DNA of 64,000 bases, taken from assembly GCA_034687125.1 (NCBI GenBank), contig JAQGBZ010000277.1, positions 20,328-84,327 of the forward strand, written 5' to 3'. Positions within the stretch are counted from its first letter, which is position 1; every line of letters starts with the position of its first letter. The notes under the pieces are model-generated. The model was given only the letters and a program-made list of their open reading frames with translations. It did no database searches and was not told the DNA's origin. The stretch comes from Neelides folsomi. Lineage: Eukaryota; Arthropoda; Collembola; Neelipleona; Neelidae. This document shows, in pieces, positions 42,508-53,921 of this stretch. A program made the position numbers and the translations under genes.

Positions 42508-45500
42508 ATGGGGGCCGATTCGGAGGACATCGTTGAGAGTGTGACTTTGTACAAGGAAAAGAGCTTTTTCGGTTATGGATATGTTTGGCCTTTCGGAATT
42601 CTCTACGCTGTTTGGGCCTACATATGGGGATCATTTCTCGCCGACTCGGAGAATTCGTTCGAAAGTGGAGGAATTGGAACTGCTGTCATCGCTGTGCTAC
42701 AAGTTTTGGTCTATTTATTCTGCCACTGGTCCGTTAATGTAAAAGCTCGACTAACTTGCACTCCGGTAATTCATATTTAAATATCCTTTTCATCTAAAAT
42801 CAAATTACTTAATCCTAATCTTTTCCGAATTGTTTCACAAAGCTCTATTTTAATTGTAGGAAATTGATCCAATGAAAGCAACCATAGCCAAAGTTATTCC
42901 GACTCCAACAAATGGATATGCTGAACTTGTAAAACTTTATAAAAGCCAGGTAAATAATAAAATCAAAGCTCCATACGATATAGAGTACTTAAACTTATAA
43001 TCACCTAGTACAATATTTATCTGAAAATTCATTTTATAAAAAATTTCGTATAGGATACTGATGGCCAATGGTCCATTTGGTTGTTGTTCCAAGAAGCAAA
43101 ATATGAATGGGATTTTGATGGAAGATCATTTGTAGCTATTGAATATCCAGTTAACTTGCGTTTGAGCACTTACATCAACCACAAGGGTTATAATGAAGAT
43201 ATCGATGTTCTGAAAGCAAAGAAGACATATGATGGAAATAGGTAAGAAAATTTTATCATGTAACATTGTCAATTAAAGAAAAAATTTAAATTAAGGTTTA
43301 TTAATTAAATTCTTATTTATTTAGGACTAATATGAAGATTCCGTCATTCAAAGAGTTTTTCATTGAAAGAGCTACTGCCCCATTCTTTGTATTTCAGGTA
43401 TTAAAAAATATCATTTTAACAATTTAGAATATTTAAAATGATCACAAATTTAAATTATTGCAAAAATTACACTATTTAGCAATATGCGGGTTCTTAAATC
43501 AACTTTTATTTAAGGTATTATGTGTTCTTCTCTGGTGCTTGGATGAATATTGGATGTATTCCGTCTTTACTTTATTCATGCTCGTCGTGTTTGAGTGCAC
43601 CTTGGTCCAACAACAACTTCGAAATATGTCTGAAATCCGGAATATGGGAAATAAAGCATTTAGTCTTCAAGTCTACAGAAATCGACGTTGGAGACCTTTG
43701 CAAAGTGACGAGTTGCTTCCTGGTGATATTGTATCTCTTGGTCGAGGCGGTGAATCCGTTCCATGTGACCTCCTCTTACTTCGTGGGCCATGTATTGTTG
43801 ACGAGAGTATGTTAACGGGAGAAAGCATTCCACAAATGAAAGAACCACTGGAGAGTGAAGAAAATGCGGCTGATCGTCAATTCGAATTTGCATCGGACTC
43901 AAAGCTCCGTGTTTTATTTGGTGGTACGAAAATTGTTCAACACACTCCGCCTTCAAAGACTGGAAACGGACTTCGTGCTCCTGACAATGGTTGCATTTGC
44001 TACGTGCTCCGGACTGGATTTTCAACATCTCAAGGGAAACTTCTAAGAACGATTCTTTATGGAGTTAAAAGAATTACGGCGAATAATTTGGAAACATTTG
44101 CTTTCATCATGTTTCTTCTTATTTTTGCCATTGCTGCAGCAGCTTATGTCTGGATTAAAGGTAAATAGAAGATTATGTAAATACCATAAGTATCAACATT
44201 AAAAATCTTTAAACTTAAACTTAAATATTAATTTTAGGAACGGAAGATCCTGAACGAAATCGATATAAATTATTCCTTGAATGCACGTTGATCTTGACAT
44301 CCGTTGTTCCTCCCGAACTTCCAATTGAACTTTCACTTGCTGTCAATTCCTCAGTTCTTTCTTTGTCGAAACTCGGAGTTTACTGTACAGAGCCTTTTAG
44401 GATTCCATTTGCTGGCAAAACTGAGATTTGTTGTTTTGATAAAACTGGAACTCTAACATCAGATAATCTTGTAATTGAAGGAGTTTCGACTGGAGGAGGA
44501 GGAAAAGGTTAATTTTAATAAGATTCCATAATGTGATTTGATTTATCAAAAATAAAGTTAATAACAATTATTATTATTACTGTAAAACTAACTGTGTTAT
44601 TAAACAGGAAAACCAGACAATTTAAGATCAGTAAACAGCGAAGCTATCCAAGCTCTTGCTGTTTGCCAATCTTTGGCAACTCTTGAAGATGGTTCAGTTG
44701 TTGGAGATCCTCTTGAAAAAGCTACGCTCAAATGGGTTGAATGGGATGTGAACAAAGACGTTGTGATGCCAAAGAAAAGCGGAGGAACTTTAAGAGGACT
44801 CAAAGTATTCCACAGATTCCATTTCAATTCCACTCTTAAGAGAATGTCTGTTATTGCTGGAACTTCTGTTGGAGTTCAAACGGAATATTTTGCTGCAGTC
44901 AAAGGAGCTCCTGAAATCATGAAATCTATGGTAAGTTCAATGCGATAATTTACAAGTCATACAATTTAATTTTTATAAATTAAGGTATTTTAAAAGTTAA
45001 TTGTCAACTAAAAGTTTCTTTGCAAATTTTTAGTTTTCTGAACTTCCATCTGATTATGAAGAAACTTATCTTGCGTACACTCGCCGAGGAGCTCGAGTAT
45101 TAGCAATTGGGAACAAACAATTGGGACTTCTTTCTCATGCTGACGTCCGTCAGTTGAGTCGAGATGACATTGAGGGAGAATTAAAATTCCTTGGATTTCT
45201 CATCGTGTCTTGTCCACTTAAGCCTGATTCAAAGATCGTTATGCAAGAAATTATGAATTCTTCTCATCGGGTAATTTCTTATTTTCTAGCAAAATACTGA
45301 ATTTATTTAAAATTACAAGCTCTGTAATAAAATTGTTAATATAAAGGCTGTGATGATTACTGGAGACAATGCCCTAACTGCGTGTCATGTTGCAAGAGAA
45401 TTGAAGATGGCTCATATGGAAGCAACACTTATTTTCAATCCAGACACAATGTATTGGGAATCAATTGATGGAGCTCATAAACTCTCATTTAAGGAAACTG

Positions 45501-48500
45501 AACTAAAGTAAAATTATGATTATCTTTAAATATCACAATATCAATTATTGATTTTTATTTATAGTTAAATAGTCAAGTAATCGATGTTTTTAATAAAGTT
45601 ATCTGATTTTATAGGGATCTTATTAATCGATTTGATCTCTGCATGACCGGTGATGGTTTATCCAAATTAACTACAATTCAAGATGCGCCAATTGTCAGCC
45701 ATTTGTACAGAATCCTCCCATTTATTGCTATCTTCGCCCGAATGGCACCCAAACAAAAGGAATGGATTATTAATGCCATTAAAGCTAGAGGATATTGTAC
45801 ACTTATGTGTGGAGATGGAACAAATGACGTTGGAGCTTTGAAACATGCACATGTTGGAGTTGCCATTCTTTCTTCTTGTCCTGAATGGGTGGAAAAGAAA
45901 CAAAAGCTCCTTGCTCAAATCAGTAGCAAAAAAGAAGGTGGGGATACTACTCAAGATCCACCAGTTGTTCCACAAGCTCGTCCAATTCCTCGACGAAGAC
46001 AACCAAACCCTAATGGAACTCCAACAATGAAGGATGGAGTGGAGAAACAAATGGCGAAACTCATGAAGGATCTCGAAGAAGAAGAACGAGCTCAAATTGT
46101 TAAATTGGGTGATGCTTCAATTGCAGCTCCGTTCTCGTCAAAAATGTCATCAATTGAGTGTAGTAAGTTAATTACTAATTTACTTTTTTAATAGTAACTT
46201 TAAGTAAATTACTTAAATAATTCTTTATTCATAAATTAATTTTAAAGACAATTTCTGAAATGGCATTTAATAATTAGTTTATTCATTAATTTCGACAAGA
46301 ACTGGTTCATCTTCTTCATCTTCTCCATCAAAATCCCAGCTAAACTTTTCAGCGAGAAATTTTTCAAATCTTTCAGCTTTGAGCCTCAGTTTGGACTCAA
46401 TTGTCCTTTGTCCTTTCATATTCTGAAAGAGTCGCTGGAAGGATGAAAAGATGAAATTGTTGTTTGTAACAATATCTTGAAATGTGTCAGGTGGAACTTG
46501 ATTAGCTTGGAAGTAGAGATCAGATAGGAGCTGAGAGTAAAGTTCTTGATGATTGAGAATCGAAGCATCGGAAAATGTTATTAATTCGACGAGACTTTTC
46601 CAATGTTCAAATGAATCATAGCTTTGCCCAACAAGGAAACTCACAAAGGAAAATTGAATTTCTCCTAAGTAGTCCACAGGACTAAAAAATAAAATAAATT
46701 GGATTTTTAAATGATATTAATTATAGGTAATTTAAGTATATTTAATTATAGGTAATTTAAGTATATTTAATTATAGGTAATTTAAGTATATTTAATTATA
46801 ACTAAAATATCAATTTAAAGAGAAAATCTCAAGTTTATTTTATCCTACCTTTGAAAATTCCCCAGCATCGTTTCAAACTTAAAACTTTTATCGAGTAGAT
46901 GTTTAGTAATTTCATGAGGAGCCGAATCTTGGGGATATTCTTGAGTTGGCAATGGAGTGAATCTTATTTTGGATTCCGGATTTTCCGTCATTTTAGGGAG
47001 TTGAGCTTCCGCTTCTTCCAATTTGGTTAATTTTCTTCTACGGCTTGTGGAAGGTTCCGATGGGGTTTGATCTTTATCGAGGGTCATTTCTGGAACTGAA
47101 GTTACACGGCCATTTAACGGCTTCAATCGCTCTAATAATTCCACTAAATCATAAAAATGTGTTTTCATTAAGTCAATTTAATTGGAAAAGTTCCGATTGG
47201 TAAACAATTTAGGTAATTAAACTTTAACTTACGGGTAATATGATTTGTTAATGAAACCCATGTCCTCCAAGTGTCATATGGGTAAGCTCCAAGATTCTTG
47301 TCCATGTCCATGATTTGGTCCTTCATTGTCATCTTCGCACCTTCGTCTAAATCTATAAAAATTAAAAAGATTAATTAACTTCATATCGTTTAGTGTTAAT
47401 CTTTTAGTAAAGGTTAAAGTTTTTAGAGATCGTGTAGTTAGTCTTACCTGGTCCAAAATCCTCGGCTTTTTGATCATAAGTTTTTACTAAAAGTTCAGCC
47501 TTTTTGAAAAAGTGAAAAAATCCAGTTCTTGGAGCTTCTTGACCATGTTTATCAACAGCAGAGAAATGAATAAAATGAAGACCCGGAGGAATCATTTTAA
47601 TTCCTTTGAACTTTTCTCCAGTCTTCCAAACATGCATGTCAATTCCAACTGAAGTTCCAATCGGGATATTAAGAAAAACAAAAGTAGCTCCTTCGAGAAA
47701 TAGGCGTAAACTCGTTGCTTCATCCATTTCCATTGTTAAATATTTATTAATAAGAATGGAATTAAATGATGCTCACTAATTCTTCACAAGATAAACACAA
47801 TTAGCACAAATCGCAAATACAAAAAAGTCACAAATTCACAAATCGCATCTCTTGTGTTTCAAATCAAAAGTCTCAACGTTCTTACGCGATATAGACTCTC
47901 ATGATTTCAAATGTCTCAAATAATACTTATCTTCATCGGCTCAATAACTTACAACCTCCAATTCAATTTAACAAAATATTTTTTCCTTGATCATGATCAT
48001 GATTTTAAGATTTGGATAGGTCGTGTCAATATTATGTAGAGGGCTAAATAATTAACAATTTCTTTTCTTTTCAGTTTGCCATGTTATCAAACAAGGACGG
48101 TGCACGCTGGTGACAACTCTGCAGATGTTCAAAATCCTCGCTCTTAATGCCCTTGTTCTCGCGTATTCTCAATCGGTGTTGTATCTTGATGGAATTAAGT
48201 TGAGTGACAGTCAAGCAACGTTTCATGGACTTCTTCTTGCTGCATGCTTTTTCTTTATATCACATTCAAAGGTATTTATATATTTTTTTATCAATATTCA
48301 TTTTTATATAATTACTTTTATTATTAATTCATCGGATGATCTTATATTTTAATGATATTCATTATTATTGTAGCCTTTAAAGTCCTTGTCAAAGAAGCGA
48401 CCGCTACCAAATATATTCAATGCTTACACTCTTCTTACTGTACTTCTTCAATTTGCCGTTCATTTTATAGTCTTGGTATATCTCGTACAGAAATCTCTTG

Positions 48501-49177
48501 AATATGCTCCAGAGGACAAGTAAGAAAATATTTATTGTCTAATTATTAACTAGATATTAACTAGATATTAAAATTTCCTTTTGGTTTTATAGTTTTGTAT
48601 ACATTAATTTTGATAAAATGGTTTTTTTTCAGGCCTCCAAAAGTCGATCTAGAAAAGAAGTTTTCTCCAAGTCTCCTTAATTCGACCGTTTATGTTGTGT
48701 CTCTTGCACTCCAAATTACAACTTTTGTTGTCAATTATAGAGTGAGTTCAAAATATTTGTCTAACTTTTTTGTAATAAGATTTATGGCATTGTAATTAAT
48801 TGTTTATTTTGTTTCAGGGACATCCATTCATGGAAAGCATAACGGAAAACAAAGCATTTTTCTACAGTGTATGTGCGTCTTCGTGTGCTCTGGTTTCCCT
48901 TGTTATGTCCATTTTTCCTGAATTTAATGAGCAATTTGAAATTGTTCCCATTCCTGCGGAGGTAAGCCGAACATCAAAACTATAATGAATTGTTATCTTA
49001 TGTTTAGCAAACATTTTTGTTAAAAAGTGATCATCAGTTTAATAATTATTCTATTAATTAATTTTGTAGTTACAAAAACTGATGCTGGCATTCTTCTTAT
49101 TTGACTTGGTCGGAGCTTTTATACTTGATAGAGCTTGTATGTGGCTCTTTGGAGAAGGAAGGCTTAAATTGAAGTGA
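42508..49177 (+). CDS. ATP13A1: P5A-type ATPase, ER transmembrane-helix dislocase
   Basis: Fifteen exons: 42508-42765, 42860-42949, 43054-43241, 43325-43397, 43515-44160, 44238-44507, 44608-44930, 45034-45270, 45347-45507, 45615-46162, 48075-48271, 48374-48519, 48633-48741, 48818-48961, 49070-49177 (1165 residues). Present are the actuator motif LTGESIPQ, the P5A-specific PPELPIE (443-449), the phosphorylation site [10 protein letters not shown] (Asp486), MITGDNALT and the hinge [14 protein letters not shown]. Ten or so membrane helices are expected. The enzyme removes mistargeted or misoriented membrane proteins from the ER. Intron 10 is 1912 bp, far longer than the others, because it holds AAR2 on the other strand. 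The splice 46162/48075 yields [20 protein letters not shown], matching the family exactly in spacing, so the join is secure. Confidence 0.98.
46279..47733 (-). CDS. AAR2: AAR2 spliceosome assembly factor, nested in ATP13A1 intron 10
   Basis: Four exons on the minus strand, 47448-47733, 47233-47352, 46849-47143, 46279-46681 (367 residues), all inside the intron 46163-48074. Family blocks: [28 protein letters not shown]-like [83 protein letters not shown] and a terminal [11 protein letters not shown]2 binds Prp8 in the cytoplasm during U5 snRNP maturation and must leave before Brr2 joins. The promoter must lie in the 341 bp between 47734 and the ATP13A1 acceptor. The 116-bp gap between the ATP13A1 donor and the AAR2 stop leaves little room for a separate 3' UTR. 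Confidence 0.95.
46716..46800. repeat. Tandem repeat, 25-bp unit, about 3.4 copies, in an AAR2 intron
   Basis: The unit, written from TTATAGGTAATTTAAGTATA plus TTTAA, repeats without interruption between AAR2 exons 3 and 4. Each copy carries TATAGGTAA. AT-rich minisatellite with no evident role. Confidence 0.93.
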
Positions 49178-50396
49178 AGTCATCATCAACCAAATATTTT
49201 TTTTATTCATTGTGATTTTTTTTGCAAAAAGTGAATTCGTAAGTTAAAGGTTTGTGAATATATTTAATAATTTAATTTGCAAGTGAGCAATTGTGTAAGT
49301 GTTTAATCTTAAAAATTAACTCGGGGGAACAAATCTTAACTTAAGAAATTTATTTACAAAATTTAAAATTGTATAGTTCAAATTAAATGAAACATTTAAT
49401 CATATTAAGCATTTAATCTGGAAAAAATTACATAGATTTTAAAGCCTTAAAACTCGTCTTTTGCGAACTTTTATAAATGTGTTAATGTATTGAAATCAAG
49501 TATTTATCTAGTTTTAAATTTAACTCAATGTCAGCCATAACTTAATTTTTGTAAATATTAAATTCATCATAGTTAATCTTGGAATTTTAAATTAAAATAG
49601 TTAATAATTGTTGAAATATTGTGTAATATGCATAAGACTCATGTGTTTAAATCTTTGAATACTTGAATAGCTCAAAAAGATACAATTTTATAAAACATGC
49701 AAATTTTAATTCAAATTATTTGTTAAAGTGTGTTTTAGCTGTAAATTAGTTAATTTGCTAAATTATATTATTGTGATTAATTTATTTTGTTTTTTGTTAT
49801 CTATGTTGTTTACAAAATTCTAATTAGCTTGTTGAGACTTTGAATAAAACTATTCACTCTTTCTTCATATTTAGTCTCAATTAGTTAGTAAGGTCATGAT
49901 CTTTTATTTTTATGTGAACATCTGCACAATCTCAAATTAACTCTTCTCATCCGTCGGGGCTTTTGATCATGTTTAATTGTATTTGTATCCTTTGATAACC
50001 TTCATGTTAATTTGAGTGGTTAAACTTGACTCTCTCTTATTTGAAAATGTTAATGTATTATAATTGGTATTTATATCATATAATTTTATTCATTAAAATC
50101 ATGTATTAAGACGTCATATTATCAATTGCTTTTCTCAGCCATTCAATATGCATTTGAAGACATTTAATAATCTAAACAAGGTTTTAACCTTGTCGTGGGA
50201 GGCCATGTTGAGGAGATTCATCTCTCTGTGTATCAATTCATTCCTGGACATACGGAAATCATCGTAAGCGAGGTTAAGCTTAATTTAGTTTTTATCCTTA
50301 CGCATTCTTGGATTTAATTCAGTATTCAGCTGGAATTCAATTAAAGTCTTTTTTTAATTATTTTGCAAAGATAATTAGCGGGATCAGAAAGTCAAA
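49178..50396. other. AT-rich spacer downstream of ATP13A1
   Basis: 1.2 kb with no open frame of note. The first part is probably ATP13A1 3' UTR. A less AT-rich stretch at 50140-50290 may be the leader or promoter of the next gene. Confidence 0.5.
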
Positions 50397-51039
50397 ATGA
50401 GGAAGTTTGAATTCGGGATTGTTTTTTTCACAATCCTATTTGGCATTGTAAGCAGCAACATTCGGATGACCCTTCCTGGATGTCGAGGATTGCCAGGAAC
50501 CCCGGGATGGAATAATTGTTTTACTACCTTCCAGGCTCAAGTTAATTCTCAACAAAAGAATCATCATACAAATGAACTAGAAGGGTATTTAAACAATTAA
50601 CTTAATTAATTAATTAATTAAATTATAAATAAATATATAATAATAAATATACTAATTTAAAATATGAAATTAGTTAATTAATATTTTCTATAAGAAATAA
50701 TAAATGATGAATGAGATTATAAATAGGGTCATGTATCAGATGCAAAGTTCACAAAACGGAGTTCAAATTCAACAGAGCAACGGATTCGAAGTAAAATCAA
50801 CAGGAGGAATTCCCGTTTCGCTTACTTCTAGTATCGAACGAGGAACAAAAGTGACCCTTAACATTCGTCCAGACTCCCTTGAGAAATTCGTCAATGGCCG
50901 AGTTCTCGAATTGTGGATGTATGAAAGAGGAACTGCCAAGAATGTCTTTGTCACTGTTCCGTTCTGGCTTCGAGCTGATCGATTGGAGATGGAACGCCTT
51001 AAAGATAAAATCCATATCTATGCTCCAGCTCGATGGTGA
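50397..51039 (+). CDS. Small secreted protein of unknown family
   Basis: Two exons, 50397-50584 and 50727-51039, join in phase (166 residues). The signal peptide MRKFEFGIVFFTILFGIVSS is clear. The mature part opens with MTLPGCRGLPGTPGWNNCF, a Gly/Pro-rich loop closed by the only two cysteines. It is followed by a Gln/Asn/His-rich linker and a charged, beta-looking C-terminal domain (VSLTSSIERGTKVTLNIRPD, LWMYERGTAKNVFVTVPFW) ending in IYAPARW. I recognise no family. An in-frame ATG at 50704 lies inside the proposed intron; the spliced model is preferred because it supplies the signal peptide, with donor GG|GTATTT and acceptor AAATAG. There are no dibasic cleavage sites beside the cysteine loop, so a classical neuropeptide precursor is not well supported. 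Confidence 0.65.
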
Positions 51040-51519
51040 TCATTTCAAAAAGGGTTTTTAATGACTCTGTGTGTAGCACTGCCAAAGGCTGAATCTACTT
51101 AAAATATTTAAGATTGATTCTCACTTGTAGTTAATATAATAATTACGTTTAATTCTTTTAACGATGTGTAATTTTAAATTACTCGAAATGTTTCAATGTT
51201 TCCTTTAAACAAATAAACTTTAAGTAAACGAAGGAATTATAATACAGACTTTATTTGCAACATAAGATCATAAAACATGGAATGTATGAATTTAAACATT
51301 TTAAAAAGATTTAAAATTTGAAGAATATAACAATGATGAATTTGGATAACAATTGATAAAAATAATACAATTTTTAAACTTTAATTGGCGAAAGAATACA
51401 AAGAAGGGAAACTAACGTGAAGACAATCTTGAGAATTGGGCTAGCTAACAATTTGCCTCATAAGGCTAGTTTATGACTAGTTTTCATTTCTAATAGTATT
51501 TTAAGTATTTTTATGTGTT
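51040..51519. other. Spacer between two converging genes
   Basis: 480 bp, AT-rich, with an AATAAA at about 51211 for the plus-strand gene. No coding potential. Confidence 0.55.
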
Positions 51520-52619
51520 TTAATCATTCGAACCGAAAGAGATTTGTTTTCCCTTTGGGTCATCAAATCGGTCCATTGTCTTCACGCTCATGATCATGCA
51601 AATCCCCCAGGTCAAAACGGCCACGAGGAATGCTGATATGAAGATCCCTGACAAAATCCCGATGGAGAAAAACTCCTGACATTCGTAACTGTCGCCAAAT
51701 CTCGTGCCGTTTAGATCAAATGTTTGGATCTGTAAATTAAATAAAAAATTATTCACCAATTTGCAATAAAAGCGATTTAAAAATTATATTAAAATTAATA
51801 AATTAAAATTAATCTTTATTCTTTATATTAGTAATTCTGTAAAATTCAATTTACCTGGAATTGGAGGAATTCAGCATAAAAGGTGTAATTGGACTTTTCC
51901 AATTTTGCATTGTTTGCTTTTGTGCTAGCAGGGCTGATGATGCCAAAACGGTCACAATGGTATGATTTATTTCTCGGGGCGACAAGGTCTCTACCAGAAA
52001 CCATGACCATATCGTCCAAGTTGATCGGTTCGCCTTTAAATCTTCCAATGAAGGTTGAGGTTATATTTACAAGTCGCCAGTAGCCGTTGTTCTGTGCTTC
52101 AAGATCTAACCTATTAATTAAAAGTTCAAATTAGCACATTTAATAAAAGTTCAAATTTAAAAATAATAAGCCACGTGTACATGTATCGGGATAGTTAAAT
52201 TTTAAATTACTTTATGTTAACGCGATCAACAGCCAATTCGTCGGACGTCTTTGAAATAAGAGTTACAACAATATTGGCCGTCTTCTCTTCTTTATTAGAT
52301 GTTCCAACGATAGTATAGTTATCATAATCTATAGTAGACCTATATAAAATTTACAATCATGATTTTCCTCTCAATAAAATAAAATAATTTTTATAACTTG
52401 GTTAAAATATATATTTGTAAAATGTATAAAATAATTTGTATAAAATTTATATAAGAATATAATATACCTTAATCCACCAGCATCTTTGTTATGCCTGACG
52501 GTAATATTTACACTCTTGAGGCCCACAAGGATGTCACCGCTATCAAGAACATTGTACATCCCACATTCGGCGAATCCGAAGTACAATAAGGGAATGAGTA
52601 ATTTGAAATAAATCTGCAT
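51520..52619 (-). CDS. ATP6AP1: Short Ac45/ATP6AP1-like V-ATPase accessory protein
   Basis: Four exons: 52468-52619, 52211-52339, 51855-52110, 51520-51729 (248 residues). A signal peptide (MQIYFKLLIPLLYFGFAECG) is followed by a luminal domain rich in beta structure with Asn-X-Ser/Thr sites (SVNIT, KSNYT). One membrane helix follows (SIGILSGIFISAFLVAVLTW) and the cytoplasmic tail SVKTMDRFDDPKGKQISF. The tail TMDRFDDxKG is the diagnostic end of Ac45. Vertebrate Ac45 is about 470 residues and loses its N-terminal luminal part by proteolysis. This gene encodes only the region equivalent to the retained C-terminal part, as in short or ATP6AP1L-like forms. It should assemble with the V-ATPase Vo sector. 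The ATG at 52619 was chosen because it opens the signal peptide. Confidence 0.88.
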
Positions 52620-53921
52620 TGTGAAGATCTTTGCCACAACCTTAGCTCTGGTAATAATAATGGCTTTGCTATTAAACTATGCTGAATAATACCATTTAAT
52701 TGTAAATAATGTTCATTCCGGGTGTTTCTCAGCCTGGGATCCTGGGAAGGGAAATAATTAATTCTCAATTAAGATTTGCAAGAAATAGGCTTGGCACTTT
52801 GATTCTCCTTCAATATCATCTGACTCCCCTACGCCCTACAACGCCCATCTGTCTGCGCAATAGAAGCTTGGACCTAAACCCAGCCATGGAATCTTTCCCT
52901 ATGCTAAAAGATAAAATAGTAAACATGGGAGATCTGAATAAAATAAACGTTTGTTCAATTCATAAAATAAATATATTAAAATATTACATTCAGTAATAAG
53001 AACTTCTTTAATTAATTAACTGAATAAGAATAAAGAGTAAAGGAATGATGTACAAACAAAGAAGAATCCACCCACGAAAATTTTATCCTAACCTTAGGAT
53101 CGACCAAGATTTTATCGTGAAATCAATGGGGAGAACAAAGGATCAACTGCCGAAGAGGCCAAAGAAGAAAAGTCTGATTGAATTGGAAATTGATGCTTAC
53201 AGTTCATTGCTGCATCGATTTGGATACATTTATGCTCCCATAAATTGATGAAAGTATTAAAAAAACATTAATTAATTTTTTTTCTTAAAATGTGATCATA
53301 TTTTATAATAGACTTATAAAAAGAAAAAGTTTATTAATTTATTAGTTATCTTAATTTATTTAATTTTTCTTTTCAGGTTCTAAGCATCTGAAGTAAATGA
53401 ACATAAGAATTAAGCATAAGGTTCATAATGATGTGTGATGTAAGTGATGGTGAAAGAAAAATTAAATAATATTTAAAATTAAATTGAGTATTATAACTTG
53501 AATTATAATTTGTTGATTATGTTCGCCTTTTATTTGTACAAATATTTATATGAGTGAATAGTGATGTATGTATTAGCAATTAATAATGATCGATTAATTA
53601 TGAGAATTTGTTTGTAATACAAAGTCATGTTTTTTTTATTTAAAATTTTAAATACAATATAATTCAGTATAAACAACATGTTTTTATATAAACTTGCATA
53701 AGTTATAATATTGCATTCATTTCATGTCTTAAATGTAATTTTAATATCATTATTATTTTAAATGCGTTGTGTACTAACATATTTGTATTATAATATCTTT
53801 CTGCTTATTTTATTAAGTTTAATAATATTTAATATCACTCAATACTTGCACTTGCACATTTCATTTAAACATTAACCAACTCTCACGCGAAGTGAATAAA
53901 TCATTTTTGGAAGCTTCGATT
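52620..53921. other. Region between Ac45 and the MFS gene
   Basis: Contains the Ac45 promoter, a possible small plus-strand frame at 53045-53248 (listed) and AT-rich sequence to 53921 including the MFS 3' UTR. A frame at 52709-52996 has no recognisable product. Confidence 0.4.
53045..53248 (+). CDS. Possible small basic protein or exon (67 residues), uncertain
   Basis: The frame starts MMYKQRRIHPRKFYPNLR just after an AG and runs through a Lys/Arg-rich middle (KRPKKKSLIELEIDAYSSL) to ...APIN and TGA. Its codon composition is less AT-rich than the flanks. It could be the last coding exon of a small plus-strand gene starting near 52709-52917 (opposite Ac45), but I could not find a donor and acceptor pair in matching phase. 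No family recognised. Confidence 0.3.
   Translation: MMYKQRRIHPRKFYPNLRIDQDFIVKSMGRTKDQLPKRPKKKSLIELEIDAYSSLLHRFGYIYAPIN

Noticed and set aside
43660-44028. 122-codon minus-strand frame
   Set aside because: Shadow of the ATP13A1 exon 43515-44160, which is certain from its motifs.
45667-46095. 142-codon minus-strand frame
   Set aside because: Antisense of ATP13A1 exon 10; the sense strand carries GDGTND and other motifs.
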